Source: Phycisphaerales bacterium
GTDB taxonomy: Bacteria > Planctomycetota > Phycisphaerae > Phycisphaerales > UBA1924
Assembly (NCBI GenBank): GCA_022072615.1
Contig: JAJVHS010000015.1
Span: 97,545 to 154,176, forward strand
Length of the DNA stretch: 56,632 nt
Direction of reading: 5' to 3'
The notes beneath the pieces were generated by a model that was not told the DNA's origin, made no database searches, and saw nothing but the letters and a program-made list of their open reading frames with translations. Made by a program: the position numbers and the translations under genes. Positions 41,957-50,334 of the stretch are shown here, piece after piece (the first letter of the stretch is position 1; each line of letters begins with the position of its first letter).

Positions 41957-43828
41957 TCAGCACCCTGCTTCAAACGCGAGGACGAAGGCGTCGAAGTCGT
42001 CGGTGTCCACGAAACCCGACCCGTCGAAATCGGCGTCGTCGCCGCCGGCTTCGAACGCCCGGACGAACGCGTCGAAGTCATCGGTGTCGGCAAAGCCGGA
42101 CCCGTCAAAGTCCGCCGGGCACGACCCGCCAGTGATGGCCAGGCAGGCTGAGAACTCGGAGGTCGCGCCCCGCGACTGGTGCGTCGCGGTCGCGGTCGCG
42201 TGCCATCCGGCCGGGACCGACCCGGCAATCGTGGAGCTGAACGAGGCCGATCCGGCGGCATCGGTGGTCACGTCCACAAAGCCCAGGAAGTCGCGGCCCT
42301 CTCCGTAGCCGGTCGGGTGGCACGCCGGCGAAGCAAAGAACTCGACGCGATAGTTCGTAAGCGGCTCGCTCGAGAGCGTTCCCGACAGGTGGATCCCGGA
42401 CGGGACGAGTTCGGCCGCCGAGAGAACCGGGAAATTCTGAAGGTTGTTCGCGCCGGTGTCGCCGTCGCCGGCATCGTTCTGGGTCACGCCCTTGGCCCCG
42501 CTGGTGGTCTGCAGATCGATCCCCAGTGCCAGCGGGTTGACCGTGCCGTTTGCGTAGATCGAGTTCCCGCTGATGCGGGCCGTGGTCGCGTGCCAGTCGA
42601 CCAGGATGCCGGTCTGCTCGGACGCCGTGATGACATTGCCCTCGCCCGGCGCGGTTCCACCGATCGTTGTGTTCAGCGGCGTGCTGCCGGGGAAGAAGCC
42701 CACCACCAGGCCCTGCACGTTGCCGATGACGCCGATGCCGGCGGCGTCGGTGCCGATGCGGTTCCCCTGGATGACCGTGCCGGTGGCGCTTGAGAGGAGT
42801 GAAACGGCAATGCCGAACACCTGGCCCTGGTAGTGGTTGATTCCTTCGACGCGCAGGCCCGAGATCAGGTTGCCCCGGATCACGGTGTCAACCGCGGCGG
42901 TGGCGATCTCGACGCCGCCCGGGCCGCGCTGGCCGGCGCTGGCGGTGCCGGCGGCGTTGGTGCCGATGTAGTTGCCTTCGATCACGGTTCGCGCGGCGTA
43001 CGACACTTCCACCTGGTTCCCGACCGGGTAGCCCTCTTCGCCGTAGTAGCCGTAGCCGGAGACGACGTTCCGCTCGGCCGCGGAAGGGCCGCCGATCCGA
43101 TTGTCGTTGCAGGACCCGTAGTAGGAATCGCCGGCGATGCGCACGTGGGAGAGGATGTTCCCGACCACGGTGTTGTTCGACGCGCCGCTGTACATCCCGA
43201 TCTCGAAGATCGTGTTCCCCTCGCCGGGCAGCGTGCCGCCGATGATGTTCCCCGACGCCGACGCCCCCCAGGCTTGGATGACGACCGAGTCGGTCGTGCA
43301 CCCGACGACGCGGCAGCCGTTCTTCTGGATCGAGATCGATCCTCCGAACATGTTCCCGCGGCCCATGTCCATGCCGCGGACGGTGCAGCGGTCGGCGTTG
43401 AGGTTCAGGATCGCCCCGTTGGTCGGCGGGCCGACGTAGTACAGCCCGACCTCGTTGCCGGTCGGGTTGGTGTCGCCGGTGAAATCTCGCTGCGACGCGA
43501 AATCGATGGTGGTGTCCGCGCCGTTCACCCACAGCGCGTAATCCAGCGGGATGATGCAGCGGTCGTTGAACAGCGACCACCAACGGTTCTTGGCGATGGC
43601 AAAGCGGATCGTCTGCTCCCCGGGCGTGTTGTTCGCGGCGGTGATCGCCTCCCGCAGCGACACCAGGCCATCGGGCCCGGGAAGGTTGATCACCTGCTGC
43701 CCGCCGCCGAAGTCGACCGAGTCATCGCCGGCGGTCACGGTGATGACCTCGCCGGAGGCCCGAGCGATCACGGGCAGGGTCACAGCGGCCGCGAGAGCGG
43801 TCGCTCGCAGGATGAACTTCTCGGACAT
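41957..43828 (-). CDS. Secreted parallel beta-helix protein with dockerin-like tail
   Basis: A protein of 623 residues; ATG with GGGAG 6 nt upstream. A signal peptide (about 1-27, ending IARASG) precedes a right-handed beta-helix (about 35-460) with repeated NTVVGNILS, NRIGG, VIEGNYIGTNAAG and VIQGNRIGTDAAG turns, as in CSLREA/polymorphic outer-membrane type proteins (VSLREAITAANN). The C-terminus carries two EF-hand/dockerin-like calcium loops (DFDGSGFADTDDFDAF, DFDGSGFVDTDDFDAF), a tail found on many secreted Phycisphaerae proteins. Function is probably surface display or polysaccharide binding; no pectinase residues are clear. Confidence 0.85.
   Translation of the reverse strand: MSEKFILRATALAAAVTLPVIARASGEVITVTAGDDSVDFGGGQQVINLPGPDGLVSLREAITAANNTPGEQTIRFAIAKNRWWSLFNDRCIIPLDYALWVNGADTTIDFASQRDFTGDTNPTGNEVGLYYVGPPTNGAILNLNADRCTVRGMDMGRGNMFGGSISIQKNGCRVVGCTTDSVVIQAWGASASGNIIGGTLPGEGNTIFEIGMYSGASNNTVVGNILSHVRIAGDSYYGSCNDNRIGGPSAAERNVVSGYGYYGEEGYPVGNQVEVSYAARTVIEGNYIGTNAAGTASAGQRGPGGVEIATAAVDTVIRGNLISGLRVEGINHYQGQVFGIAVSLLSSATGTVIQGNRIGTDAAGIGVIGNVQGLVVGFFPGSTPLNTTIGGTAPGEGNVITASEQTGILVDWHATTARISGNSIYANGTVNPLALGIDLQTTSGAKGVTQNDAGDGDTGANNLQNFPVLSAAELVPSGIHLSGTLSSEPLTNYRVEFFASPACHPTGYGEGRDFLGFVDVTTDAAGSASFSSTIAGSVPAGWHATATATHQSRGATSEFSACLAITGGSCPADFDGSGFADTDDFDAFVRAFEAGGDDADFDGSGFVDTDDFDAFVLAFEAGC
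41960..42115 (-). repeat. Two 75-nt direct repeats encoding dockerin-like calcium loops
   Basis: Units 42041-42115 and 41960-42034 encode ADFDGSG...AFEAG copies that differ at three positions and are separated by two Asp codons. DNA identity is high, pointing to a recent duplication. They form the C-terminal tail of the beta-helix protein. Confidence 0.75.
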
Positions 43829-43851
43829 GGCGGTCTCCCGTCGATGCAGTG

Positions 43852-43878
43852 GAGGGGTGACTCCGTTCGCCACCCCTC
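43852..43878 (-). other. Hairpin in the leader of the beta-helix gene
   Basis: GAGGGGTG (43852-43859) and CACCCCTC (43871-43878) are perfect 8-nt inverted copies with an 11-nt loop. They lie 24 nt before the beta-helix start and 42 nt after the greA stop. No T-run follows, so a regulatory or mRNA-stabilising role is as likely as termination. Confidence 0.4.
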
Positions 43879-43919
43879 GCGTGCATGCGCCAACCGGGAC
43901 CCGATCCAGTCAGACGAGA

Positions 43920-44381
43920 TCACTGAATGTCCAGAATCTCGAAACGGCGGACGCCGCGCGGGGTGTTCACCCGTATTACTTCCCCCTTGCGGGCCTTCAT
44001 GAGCGCCTCGCCCATGGGGCTGGTGGACGTCACCTCGGTGTAATCCAGGGGCGGCGAGGTGGATGCTTCGCCCACCAGGCGGTACATGTCCACGTCGTCG
44101 GTGTCGACCTGCTTCATCTTGACCATCGACCCCAGGAACACGACGTCCGACGTCTTGTTCTCGTCGATGACGCTGACGGTGGAAAGGCGCTCCTGCAGCC
44201 GGCGGATCTCCGCCTCCTCCAGCCCCTGCTGCTCGCGGGCCGCGTGGTAGTCGCCGTTCTCCTTCAGGTCCCCGAGGGCCCGGGCCTCCGCGATGCGCTG
44301 CGAAATGACCGGTCGATGGGCGATCAGCGCGGCAAGCCGCTGCTCGATGGCCTCTCGTTCGGGACGGGTGATGAATTCCAT
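43920..44381 (-). CDS. greA: Transcription elongation factor GreA
   Basis: A protein of 153 residues. The N-terminal coiled coil (about 1-75) carries ALGDLKENGDYHAAREQQG, whose acidic tip residues (DLKEN) reach into RNA polymerase to stimulate cleavage of backtracked RNA. The C-terminal FKBP-like domain (about 80-153) has VVFLGSMVKMKQVDTDD and TSPMGEALMKARKGEVIRV. Length is standard. It ends the minus-strand run from murC, 129 nt after the membrane gene, so it may have its own promoter. Confidence 0.93.
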   Translation of the reverse strand: MEFITRPEREAIEQRLAALIAHRPVISQRIAEARALGDLKENGDYHAAREQQGLEEAEIRRLQERLSTVSVIDENKTSDVVFLGSMVKMKQVDTDDVDMYRLVGEASTSPPLDYTEVTSTSPMGEALMKARKGEVIRVNTPRGVRRFEILDIQ

Positions 44382-44510
44382 GGTCGTTGTCTTCCGGCGC
44401 GATGCGACTTCCCACCCGGCTCCACGCCCGGCGTGCGATCCGTCTGGATCGGTCGCAAGGTGAATTGAAGGCTCGTGGCGACCGTCCGACCACTCCCGCG
44501 GTTCCGAGCA

Positions 44511-45398
44511 TCAACGGACGGGGCTGGCCGGGTTCGCGGCCCGGTCCTGCCGGGCGACTTTCTCGAAGAAGAGAACAAGGGCCCAGAGCCCCGCGGCGAC
44601 CAGGAGCACGCCCAGCGCGAAGCGCCAGTGCTCGGGCTGGACCGCCGCGGCGCGGCCCAGCCACGCGCGGTCGCGAGTGATCTCGAAGATTCCCGGGGCC
44701 GCCGCCCACAGGGTTGACCCTGAAGGCACCGAACCGTGCAGGGTCGGACGAGAGAGCAGGAGCGTGAGCAGCGACGCGCCCAGGCTGAGCGCCAGGAACA
44801 CGACGGTCCACAGAGTCCGCGCGGTCGGCGCCCGTTCCCCGTGCGCTTCCAGCCGAGCGACATGTCCCAGCGCCGCGGTGAGCACCGCCCCCGTGAGCGC
44901 CAGCCACGCCGTGCAGTGGAACGACACCGCCAGTGCGATCGGCGCATCCCAGTCCGAGAGCGCGGGAATGATCTGCGGCCAGATCGTTGCCTGGAGCGGG
45001 AAGAACACCGCGATCATGTCGAGCGCGACCGCGGATGACGGCCTGCCCGCGGGCGTTTCCTGGCTCAGGCGCACCATGGGCCAGAAGATCGTGATCCCAA
45101 GCGCCGTGACAACCAGCAGCAGCGCGGCGGCGGGCCGGTACACCTCCGGTGTGAGGAACATCGCGGCGGTAATGGGTCCCAGGCACGCGACCGTGGACAG
45201 GAGCAGGTATCCGGTCCACATCAGCGCGAAGGGACGAGGCTCGGCACGGCGGTGGGCCCAGGGGTCCGGTCGCGGCCCCGCCACCGGGCGTGGATCGGTC
45301 CTGAGGAAGGACTCGGGCGCGGGCACCGGCAGCGCCGCATCGCCGGCCGGTTGTTCACCGGGCACGGATTCGGGGCCGGTCTGGGGCTGGTCGTCCAC
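44511..45398 (-). CDS. Hypothetical six-helix membrane protein
   Basis: A protein of 295 residues starting at a GTG 21 nt after the previous stop. A Pro-rich cytoplasmic N-terminus (about 1-55) is followed by about six membrane helices (58-82, 88-110, 122-146, 153-176, 195-214, 258-277). No family is recognised. Its position after the FtsQ-like gene in a tight operon suggests an envelope role. Confidence 0.7.
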   Translation of the reverse strand: MDDQPQTGPESVPGEQPAGDAALPVPAPESFLRTDPRPVAGPRPDPWAHRRAEPRPFALMWTGYLLLSTVACLGPITAAMFLTPEVYRPAAALLLVVTALGITIFWPMVRLSQETPAGRPSSAVALDMIAVFFPLQATIWPQIIPALSDWDAPIALAVSFHCTAWLALTGAVLTAALGHVARLEAHGERAPTARTLWTVVFLALSLGASLLTLLLSRPTLHGSVPSGSTLWAAAPGIFEITRDRAWLGRAAAVQPEHWRFALGVLLVAAGLWALVLFFEKVARQDRAANPASPVR

Positions 45399-45419
45399 GA
45401 CGCTCGGATTGTTGGTTGG

Positions 45420-46448
45420 TCAGTCGCGCGGCAGCGGGCTGGTCCGCAGGTCCGGCTCCGAAGGCACCCGGCCCTGCTGGGCGGAGGCGGAGACATCGAT
45501 CTCCAATGGACGACCGAGCCAGTAAATGTCGAACGTGCGTCCGCCGGCGTCGATCGACCCGAAGCGCTTCTGGAGCCAGTCGATGGTGGCGAGCTTGGCG
45601 CTGGTGCCCGCTTCGCCCAGGCGCGGCTTGTTGGGCCGACCGCCCCAGTTCAGCCGGCCGCCGCCGGTGGTCACGATGGACAGCGTGTGCGTCTTCTCAT
45701 AGTTCGAGACGTCGATCGCCTCGACCTGAGAGGACCACTTCTTCCCCTGCACCACGCGGAGCAGCTCAAGACCGGCCTGGACCTCCTCGCCCGGCCATGC
45801 CTTGGTGTAATCGATGTTTGCCCCCGCCGCGGGCGGCTTGATCGCCACGCCGATGATCGCGGGGAGCTTGGATTCCCTGGCCTCGTAGATCACGGGCATG
45901 GGCTTGCCATCCCACGACACCATGTAGTCCTTGCCGCCCTCGCGGATGACCGCGCCGGGGATCCGCCACTCGCCGGTGATGACGACACGCCCGCCCGCTT
46001 CGCGGCGAACCGTCGGACGGCCGTCGAACCAGCCCGACCGCTCCATCGCCGACCCGAGCTTGCGCAAGGGATCGACCGAGAGCGGCGAGCCAACGGGGTC
46101 CAGGTTGCGCTGGGCAAAGCTCCGGATGTCCTCCTGCATCTGCTTGGGCAGCCAGGAGGGGGCGTTGTCCAGCGACGTCGAGGTCACCGACAGCAGGCTG
46201 ACGTTGAGCGGCGAATCCGATCGCGATTTCTGCCCGCCGGTGGTCGCACCCAGGACCGGCCACTGGACGTCCACCGTCGGCGACCGGGCGCCGATGATGG
46301 ACACCGTTCGATCCTCGAGGGGCGAGATGCCCTTATAAAGCCCGAACCCCAGCGCGGCGACGAGCCCGATCGTCAGCGTGCTGGCGATGATCGACCTGGC
46401 GCCGGCGGCGGTCGAGGGTGTGTCGGCGGTGTGCTCGTCCCGAGACAT
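45420..46448 (-). CDS. Single-pass membrane protein in the ftsQ position
   Basis: A protein of 342 residues; ATG with GGAG about 8 nt upstream. A short cytoplasmic part, one helix (about 20-38, IIASTLTIGLVAALGFGLY) and a large extracytoplasmic domain match the topology of FtsQ/DivIB. It follows murC-murB-ddl exactly where ftsQ lies in classical dcw clusters, 33 nt after ddl. Sequence support for POTRA is weak (VIREGGKDYMVSWDGKPMPV could be the beta-domain). FtsQ-like is therefore inferred from context. ftsA and ftsZ do not follow. Confidence 0.6.
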   Translation of the reverse strand: MSRDEHTADTPSTAAGARSIIASTLTIGLVAALGFGLYKGISPLEDRTVSIIGARSPTVDVQWPVLGATTGGQKSRSDSPLNVSLLSVTSTSLDNAPSWLPKQMQEDIRSFAQRNLDPVGSPLSVDPLRKLGSAMERSGWFDGRPTVRREAGGRVVITGEWRIPGAVIREGGKDYMVSWDGKPMPVIYEARESKLPAIIGVAIKPPAAGANIDYTKAWPGEEVQAGLELLRVVQGKKWSSQVEAIDVSNYEKTHTLSIVTTGGGRLNWGGRPNKPRLGEAGTSAKLATIDWLQKRFGSIDAGGRTFDIYWLGRPLEIDVSASAQQGRVPSEPDLRTSPLPRD

Positions 46449-46481
46449 GCCAAAGCTCCAGCCCGTGCGGGGCATCAATCC

Positions 46482-47447
46482 CTATTTCATCGGTCGTCGG
46501 TCCCTGATGGCCCAACTGATAAGTGTGGCGCACAGCCGGGGCATGTCCAGCCCGACGGTCGCCGCGGCCATGGGGAGCAGGGAATGACCGGTAAAGCCGG
46601 GAATGGTGTTGAGTTCCAGCATCCAGGGGGCCCCGCGGCGGTCGAGCAGATAATCGACCCGGCACAGGTGCCGGACCCCGACCTCGCGGGCGAGCGCCAG
46701 GGCTGATCTCTGGATTTCCTCTTTGACCCCCTCGGGCAGCGGCGAGTCCACGATGTACTGCGTGTCATCGCGGTTGTACTTGGCCTCGTAGTCGTAGAAC
46801 GCCGTCGCCGATCGGATTTCGATCGGTGGAAGGACGCGGGCGGTGTCTGACCCTGCGTCGAGCACGCCCACCGTCAATTCAACGCCGTCGATCAGTTCCT
46901 CGACCATGTACGACCGGCCGGGGTGCTCGCGCAGGTCCTCGAGCACGAGCGGGAGCGCCGCGGCCCACGCCGCCGAACCGTGACAGAGGTGCACGCCGAC
47001 GCTCGACCCTTCGTGGATGGGCTTGAGCACCAGCGGCGCATCGAGCGGGCTGCGCTCATCCCGCGGATTGAACACCGCCGCGTGTGCGGTGCGGACGCCG
47101 ATCCGAGCCGCCGCCAGCTTGCTCGCCATCTTGTCCATCGCGACCCGGGCCGCCAGCGGCCCGCATCCGACGTACGGACGCCCGTCGCGGTCAAGCAGGT
47201 CCTGGAGAGGCCCGCCCTCGCCGTACGGCCCGTGCAGCACGGGAAAGATGACATCGCCCCCCATCGCCGCGAGCTGGCCCGCGGACAGCCGGTCGATCAC
47301 CTCGTACCGCACGGCGACGCCGGCCGATTCGAGCGCGTCGGCGACGGCTCGCGAGCTGACGAGGCTCACCTCGCGCTCGGCGTCGGGCCCGCCGCCCAGC
47401 ACGAGCACGCTCGCACCCTGCACGAGTTGCTTGGGATGATCGGTCAT
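46482..47447 (-). CDS. ddl: D-alanine--D-alanine ligase
   Basis: A protein of 321 residues that makes D-Ala-D-Ala for MurF. ATP-grasp motifs: VLVLGGGPDAEREVSLVS at the N-terminus, DVIFPVLHGPYGEGG, VLKPIHEGSSVGVHL, RVDYLLDRRGAPWMLELN and the omega-loop region NTIPGFTGHSLLPMAA. Length is normal. The ATG overlaps the murB stop, indicating coupling. Confidence 0.95.
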   Translation of the reverse strand: MTDHPKQLVQGASVLVLGGGPDAEREVSLVSSRAVADALESAGVAVRYEVIDRLSAGQLAAMGGDVIFPVLHGPYGEGGPLQDLLDRDGRPYVGCGPLAARVAMDKMASKLAAARIGVRTAHAAVFNPRDERSPLDAPLVLKPIHEGSSVGVHLCHGSAAWAAALPLVLEDLREHPGRSYMVEELIDGVELTVGVLDAGSDTARVLPPIEIRSATAFYDYEAKYNRDDTQYIVDSPLPEGVKEEIQRSALALAREVGVRHLCRVDYLLDRRGAPWMLELNTIPGFTGHSLLPMAAATVGLDMPRLCATLISWAIRDRRPMK

Positions 47448-48388
47448 GGCGTCCGACTCCAGATGACGACTTCGGTCTGGAGCTCGACGCAGAACTCATC
47501 GCGAACTCTCGCCGCGACCCGATCGATCAGCAGGATGACGTCGCGGGCCTTTCCCCCCTTGTCGGCGGTGATGAAGTTCCCGTGCTGATGACTGACCTGG
47601 GCCGACCCAAGCCGCATGCCCTTGCAGCCGGCCCGGTCGATCAGGAGGCCCGCGCTCACCCGTTGTCCACGGGCAAACTGCCGGGCGCCGCCCTCGGTGT
47701 CCGGCAGGCGCAGATCAGCCGCGAGCGTCGGGTTCTTGTAGCAGCAGCCCGCGGAGTTCTCGGCCAGCGGCTGCGTCTGGCGCTTGTACTCCATCACCTC
47801 GCGCTTCACCGACTTGAGCCGGCCCGGGTCATCCGGCGAGAGCTGGAACTCGGCGGCCGTCACGATCAGGTCGTTGAGGCCGGACGCTCGGTACCCAAAG
47901 CCGATCGAGGAGCGCTCGAGCACGTGCTCGCGGCCGCTGCGATCAACCGCCCAGACGCGGACCAGGTGGTCGGCGATCTCCCCGTACTTGCCCCCCGCGT
48001 TCATCACGACCGCGCCCCCGATGGTGGCGGGAAAGCCGGCGAGCGTCTCAAGCCCGGCGAGTCCCGCGTCGGTCGTGCGGTTGATAAGCGATGGCAGCTT
48101 GACGCTGGCGCCGGCGAGGACGACGCCGGACGCGGGATCGATCTCGCAGCGCGTGAACTGCGGGGCCGCGAGGCTGACGACAAGGTCGCCGACGCCGTCA
48201 TCGTCCACGAGCAGGTTCGCCCCGTCGCCGAGCACGCGGAGCCCGGGATCGATCTCGAGGCACCGCCGCAGTTCGGCGGCGGTGCGCGGCCGGGCGAGCC
48301 GATCGGCGCCGCCCCCCACCCCAAACCACGTCGGGATCGGCGCACGGTGCTCGATGACCAGGTCGGGTGTCACGGCGGCGCTGCTCAT
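47444..48388 (-). CDS. murB: UDP-N-acetylenolpyruvoylglucosamine reductase
   Basis: A protein of 314 residues that reduces the enolpyruvyl group to make UDP-MurNAc, using FAD and NADPH. FAD-binding residues lie in LRVLGDGANLLVDDDGV and GFPATIGGAVVMNAGGKYGEI. The catalytic Ser is in the type I motif ENSAGCCYKNP, and the C-terminal Glu in ELQTEVVIW. The start (48388) lies 10 nt after murC. The gene belongs to the murC-murB-ddl operon. Confidence 0.95.
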   Translation of the reverse strand: MSSAAVTPDLVIEHRAPIPTWFGVGGGADRLARPRTAAELRRCLEIDPGLRVLGDGANLLVDDDGVGDLVVSLAAPQFTRCEIDPASGVVLAGASVKLPSLINRTTDAGLAGLETLAGFPATIGGAVVMNAGGKYGEIADHLVRVWAVDRSGREHVLERSSIGFGYRASGLNDLIVTAAEFQLSPDDPGRLKSVKREVMEYKRQTQPLAENSAGCCYKNPTLAADLRLPDTEGGARQFARGQRVSAGLLIDRAGCKGMRLGSAQVSHQHGNFITADKGGKARDVILLIDRVAARVRDEFCVELQTEVVIWSRTP

Positions 48389-48398
48389 GGCGGTCGAA

Positions 48399-49910
48399 TC
48401 AGCCCTTGCGGGAAGCCAGGAACCCCTTGGCGACCTTCCAGACGTCTCCGGCGCCCATCGCGACAAGGACGTCGCCGGGACGGCAGAGGTTCTCGAGCTG
48501 CTCGATGATCGCCTCGAAAGGGTAGAGGTGCATGGCCCGGATGCCGCGGTGCCGCAGGCGGTCCACCAGGTCCCCGGCGGTGACCTTGTGCTTTTCCTCC
48601 TGGCTGTCGCGGACGAAGTAGATGTGAGGGACGATGACCACGTCCGCCTGCGAGAAGCTCGCCGCGAACTCATCCAGCAGGTGCCGGGTGCGGCTGTGCT
48701 GGTGCGGCTGGAACACGCAGATGAGCCGCCCGCCGCGGTCCTCCGGGCGTTCCGACTCCCGCAGGGCTCGGAGCGTGACGTCCACCTCCGTCGGGTGGTG
48801 CCCGTAGTCGTCGAACACACGCACGACACCCGTGGCGTGCCCGGAGTGGACCGGGCGCTCGCCCAGGAGCTGCATGCGGCGGTCGATCCCGCGGAACGCG
48901 GCGAGCGACGCGGCGAGCCGGGCCGGGTCGGCGCCCGCCATGGTTCCCATCGCCACGGCGGTCGCGGCGTTCAGGGCGTTGTGGGCGCCCGGGATGGACA
49001 TGGTCCAGTGGGCGATCGTGTCGCGGCCGTGCACCAGCAAGACGGCACGGGCCGGCGAGTCGTAGGTCACGACCCAGTCCGCCTGGGGCGAGAACCCGAT
49101 CGTCTCGACATGGCAGGGCACGCCCGCGGTGACCTCGCGCCGGTGCGCGCCCTCGTGGGCGATCAGCAGGCGGCCGCCGCGCTCGGCCGGCGGGATGCGG
49201 AGCGCGAATTCGTGGAACGCCTTCACGACGTCGTCGAGCGACCCGTACACGTCCAGGTGATCGGCCTCGACCGAGCTGATCGAAGCGATCAGCGGGCGGT
49301 AGTGGTGGAACGAACGGTTGTACTCGCAGGCTTCGGCCACCAGCAGCCCGGGCTTGCCGGCGAGCGGCCCGGACGCGATGCGGGGCGACCCGATCCGGTA
49401 GCCCATCGGCTGGCCGACGTCGCCCAGACAACCGCCGGTGAGCTGGCTGCTCGTGGCGCCCACGATGACCGATGGATCAAGGCCCGCGTCCGTCAGGGCG
49501 CAGCCGAGCATGGCGGTCGTGGTGGATTTGCCGTGCGTGCCCGCGACCGCGATGGCGGTCCGGCCGAGCATGCACTGGCCCAGCGCTTCGGCATAGGTCA
49601 GGACGGGGACGCCGCGCCGGATCGCCTCCATCAACTGCGGGTGATCGGGCTTGATCGCGGCGGACGCCACGATCATGTCGCACGCCTCGGGGAGCCACCC
49701 GGTGGACTGGTCGAACCCCACGGCGATCCCATCGGCCTCCAGGGCGCTGGTCGCCTCCGAGGGCGACATGTCCGACCCGGTCACAGCCGCGCCGTGCGAC
49801 TTGAGCAGGCGGGCAAGACCGGACATGCCGCATCCGCCGATGCCGATCATGTAGGCGCTGCGCCCGGTGAAGACGATGGGCGTGGGCGGCGGCGGGACGA
49901 CGACAGGCAT
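48399..49910 (-). CDS. murC: UDP-N-acetylmuramate--L-alanine ligase
   Basis: A protein of 503 residues that adds L-Ala to UDP-MurNAc. The N-terminal Rossmann site is YMIGIGGCGMSGLARLL, the P-loop AVAGTHGKSTTTAML, and further signatures are EACEYNRSFHHYRP, VEADHLDVY, DDYGHHPTEV and FQPHQHSRTR. The ATG at 49910 gives the usual length; an upstream in-frame ATG would add about 30 residues without homology. It is the first gene of the murC-murB-ddl-ftsQ-like-membrane protein operon. Confidence 0.95.
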   Translation of the reverse strand: MPVVVPPPPTPIVFTGRSAYMIGIGGCGMSGLARLLKSHGAAVTGSDMSPSEATSALEADGIAVGFDQSTGWLPEACDMIVASAAIKPDHPQLMEAIRRGVPVLTYAEALGQCMLGRTAIAVAGTHGKSTTTAMLGCALTDAGLDPSVIVGATSSQLTGGCLGDVGQPMGYRIGSPRIASGPLAGKPGLLVAEACEYNRSFHHYRPLIASISSVEADHLDVYGSLDDVVKAFHEFALRIPPAERGGRLLIAHEGAHRREVTAGVPCHVETIGFSPQADWVVTYDSPARAVLLVHGRDTIAHWTMSIPGAHNALNAATAVAMGTMAGADPARLAASLAAFRGIDRRMQLLGERPVHSGHATGVVRVFDDYGHHPTEVDVTLRALRESERPEDRGGRLICVFQPHQHSRTRHLLDEFAASFSQADVVIVPHIYFVRDSQEEKHKVTAGDLVDRLRHRGIRAMHLYPFEAIIEQLENLCRPGDVLVAMGAGDVWKVAKGFLASRKG

Positions 49911-50163
49911 GTCGGAGATTCCGTGGGAGTCCGGTCGCGGTGCGCGTCCAGCATCGGCACCTGAGAGCGCAGCAGAAAGCACGGCAACGGGCGGCGTCAT
50001 GCACAGGGTATCGGCCGTGATCGGGGTCCAGCGTGAAGGATGCTCGCAGCCCCGCGGCACGGGCCCGGCAGGGCCTGAGCCCGCCGGCGCCAGGTCGACC
50101 GTTTCCCTTCGCCAGCCGGGCGCGTCGTCGCCGCGGGCGACGCAAAAACTCGGAAAAAGGTGA
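49911..50163. other. Gap upstream of murC
   Basis: About 250 nt without a convincing gene. It should hold the murC operon promoter on the minus strand, but no near-consensus boxes are seen. A-tracts at 50144-50158 and the perfect palindrome GGTGATCACC (50159-50168) mark its left end as read on the minus strand. The palindrome could be a protein-binding site. Confidence 0.35.
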
Positions 50164-50334
50164 TCACCAGGCGACTTCGCGGCCGCGCGCGAATCCGGCA
50201 CACGGGCCTTCGCCCCATTGATCGCCGTCGGGCATCTTCGTGCAGGCCGCGTCCACCGCGGCGTCCAGCTCGTTGAAGATCACGGCCGACGGCCGAGCAT
50301 CGGCGCGGGCGGCTTCTGCGCGGAACGTCAACAA
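50164..50334 (-). CDS. Possible small protein, 56 residues
   Basis: A minus-strand frame with stop at 50164-50166 and strong G/C at third positions from about 50325 on. It encodes AVIFNELDAAVDAACTKM and DQWGEGPCAGFARGREVAW, which look like real protein rather than a shadow. Only TTG (50334 or 50331) or GTG (50283) starts are available, and no good ribosome site is seen. The TTG start would share one base with the divergent MBL-fold start. No family is recognised; treat as tentative. Confidence 0.4.
   Translation of the reverse strand: MLTFRAEAARADARPSAVIFNELDAAVDAACTKMPDGDQWGEGPCAGFARGREVAW

Noticed and set aside
50159..50168. Palindrome GGTGATCACC as a second TetR operator
   Set aside because: It shares only GGTGATC with the TetR inverted repeat and has a different spacing; a 7-nt match is expected by chance.
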